10,035 nucleotides of DNA from Zancudomyces culisetae (taxonomy: Eukaryota > Kickxellomycota > Harpellomycetes > Harpellales > Legeriomycetaceae), in contig LSSK01001250.1 in assembly GCA_001969505.1 (NCBI GenBank), forward strand, positions 1-10,035, in the 5' to 3' direction. The notes beneath the pieces are model-generated. The model was given only the letters and a program-made list of their open reading frames with translations, was not told the origin of the DNA and did not search any database. Both the position numbers and the translations under genes were made by a program. Positions 8,847 through 10,035 of this stretch are shown here, piece by piece; the first letter of the stretch is position 1, and each line of letters starts with the position of its first letter.

Positions 8847-8951
8847 ATGGTGCAAACCAAATTTGTTTTATTCTCCGCTTTTTTTGCCACTGTTTCGTTT
8901 CATGGAAAAAATGTGGAAGAAAGTGAACAAGAAAGTGAGCAAAAAAAATGA
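8847..8951 (+). CDS. Small ORF with signal-peptide-like N-terminus
   Basis: 34 codons beginning MVQTKFVLFSAFFATVSF, then an acidic, Gln/Ser-rich tail with the near-repeat ESEQ-ESEQ-KK, stopping at TGA 8949-8951. The start context is good (A at -3, G at +4). A basic residue followed by a 12-residue hydrophobic core and an acidic tail is the layout of a secretory precursor. A donor-like GTATGT begins at 8952, immediately after the stop. The stop follows a run of eight A. This could be a tiny secreted peptide, a first exon spoiled by a homopolymer change, or chance. Confidence 0.25.
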   Translation: MVQTKFVLFSAFFATVSFHGKNVEESEQESEQKK

Positions 8952-8992
8952 GTATGTTTCTTATTGAGTAAATAAAACACAAGTCGCCTTAG

Positions 8993-9178
8993 TCACCTGT
9001 TCTAGTTCTTGTGATTATATACCTTGCTGTGCTACCGTTGGTTTATTTGGCAGCTTGGTTTTCGCTTTTTATTTTGCATTTTTTTGAAAAACAGAACATC
9101 ATAGCTCAAAAAGTATGTGTATCTGCATGTATATGTGTGTATTTGTTCCTTGAAAAAAAAAAGGCGATCCGCTTTTGA
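8993..9178 (+). other. Open frame without ATG, two hydrophobic stretches
   Basis: A frame opens right after an acceptor-like CGCCTTAG (8985-8992) and reads VLVLVIIYLAVLPLVYLAAW, then a short polar part, a second hydrophobic stretch with Cys, and a basic end (EKKKAIRF) before TGA at 9176-9178. It has no ATG and could only be an exon. T-rich DNA easily gives hydrophobic frames, so the support is weak. Confidence 0.12.
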
Positions 9179-10035
9179 AATATTTATGTTTGCATAGTGT
9201 AGGCCTTGAACTAGAAAGATAAGACCAATGATGCAGACTTTAAATGAGATATGATTGATGTTTACAAACACCACACTTTATTAATATTGGAAAGCAAGTA
9301 AAGTAGTTTGCAAAGTGAAAAAAAAAGTGTACACTCTAATCTATGAACACTCGAAAAATTACATAGGCATTGTGGAAAACTTGCTTAGGATATTTTATCG
9401 ACATCTGTTAAATGAAAAATCTGAATAAAAGATTATTAGAAAAAATAGTCGCCAACGAGGTTTTTTTCTAATATAAATACCAAAGTAGTTAGGGATACAT
9501 GTTCTTTGTGTTATTCTTTTTGTGGAGTTTGCTATAAAATATTTTAAGAATACTAATATATTTTTCTTGGCGATACTCAACTCTGTGATATATTAAAATA
9601 TTGGATATTTGGAGTGCTTGATAGCTAGATATGATTATATGTGGAAGCAAAGTGTAGTTTAATAAGGATAGAATAATAACAAAGCAAGCATAAAATAAAC
9701 CAGATATAGTACGCAAATATCACAAGAAATAAACTCAAAAATGAAAAATACAGTCTTGACCCATGTAAACTCGCTATTGTGCATGGGTGCATGTATAAAG
9801 CGGTTTATAGGTGTTGATGGATGTATTCCAGCGTTTAATGGTGCCGAGTTGAAGATACAAATGGGTAAGCCTAACGATAAAACTATACATACCCAGTATC
9901 ATTAATAGCAGATACAAATAGTTTATATAAGCATGCTTATAAACATAAGTATATAAATATAGGTGAAATAGGAAGAGCGTTGAATACTGAGGTTTCACTG
10001 CTGTTAAATATATCAAAACCTGGAATTTTGGATAG
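9179..10035. other. Intergenic, nothing recognised
   Basis: AT-rich with short open frames on the minus strand that lack proper ATG starts or any motif. The only structured element noticed is the palindrome at 9926-9941. Confidence 0.4.
9926..9941. repeat. 16-base perfect palindrome
   Basis: TATAAGCATGCTTATA reads the same on both strands. With a 2-base TA insertion it extends to a near-palindrome from GTTTA to TAAAC (9921-9944). It could be a dimeric protein site or a chance product of AT-rich DNA. Confidence 0.4.

Noticed and set aside
9032-9274. Minus-strand 80-codon frame
   Set aside because: It begins with GTG, lacks an early ATG, and its hydrophobic composition is what T-rich sequence gives by chance.
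9395-10016. Three minus-strand frames of 61-80 codons
   Set aside because: Low-complexity AT-rich translations with no recognisable motif, overlapping one another; consistent with chance.

Overview
This looks like nuclear DNA from a fungus. It is AT-rich and gene-sparse. It carries a spliced gene for Gup1, an ER membrane O-acyltransferase of the fungal type, and the universal ubiquitin/ribosomal-S27a fusion gene. Both have introns with GT...AG borders, and the RPS31 leader intron has a yeast-like TACTAAT branch site. CTG codons fall at hydrophobic positions of Gup1, including the Leu of the conserved GL(R/Q)ASS motif, so CTG most likely means Leu here (no CTG-Ser code). The lineage cannot be fixed from this window. 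Gup1 is close to the yeast protein, but the low gene density, the introns and a ubiquitin identical to the animal sequence do not fit Saccharomycetaceae well. A less derived yeast or an early-diverging fungus is possible.

Layout. Positions 1-590 hold nothing recognisable. Positions 591-905 (minus) hold a possible small two-exon gene of unknown function. Positions 1144-1272 (minus) hold a short ORF whose ATG overlaps the GUP1 stop. Positions 1269-3337 (minus) are a complete three-exon GUP1 of 581 residues. Positions 3340-4456 are mostly non-coding and contain an isolated G-rich tract. Positions 4457-4690 (minus) are an uncertain Cys-rich, single-membrane-span ORF. Positions 4976-5066 are a poly(dA)-rich promoter with a TATA box. 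It drives RPS31 (5209-5667, plus), which has an intron ending one base before the start codon. Positions 6363-7601 (plus) are a 412-codon intronless gene for an unrecognised, possibly secreted glycoprotein with a TATA box and an AATAAA signal. From 7602 to the end there is no convincing gene. The only coding hints are a short block with a faint dynein-heavy-chain resemblance (8001-8303) and a 34-codon ORF with a signal-peptide-like start (8847-8951).

The genes do not form a pathway. GUP1 (GPI-anchor lipid remodelling in the ER) and RPS31 (ubiquitin supply and the small ribosomal subunit) are housekeeping genes transcribed divergently. The unrecognised ORFs around them are the main unknowns. 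No RNA gene, transposon, CRISPR array or complete mobile element was seen.
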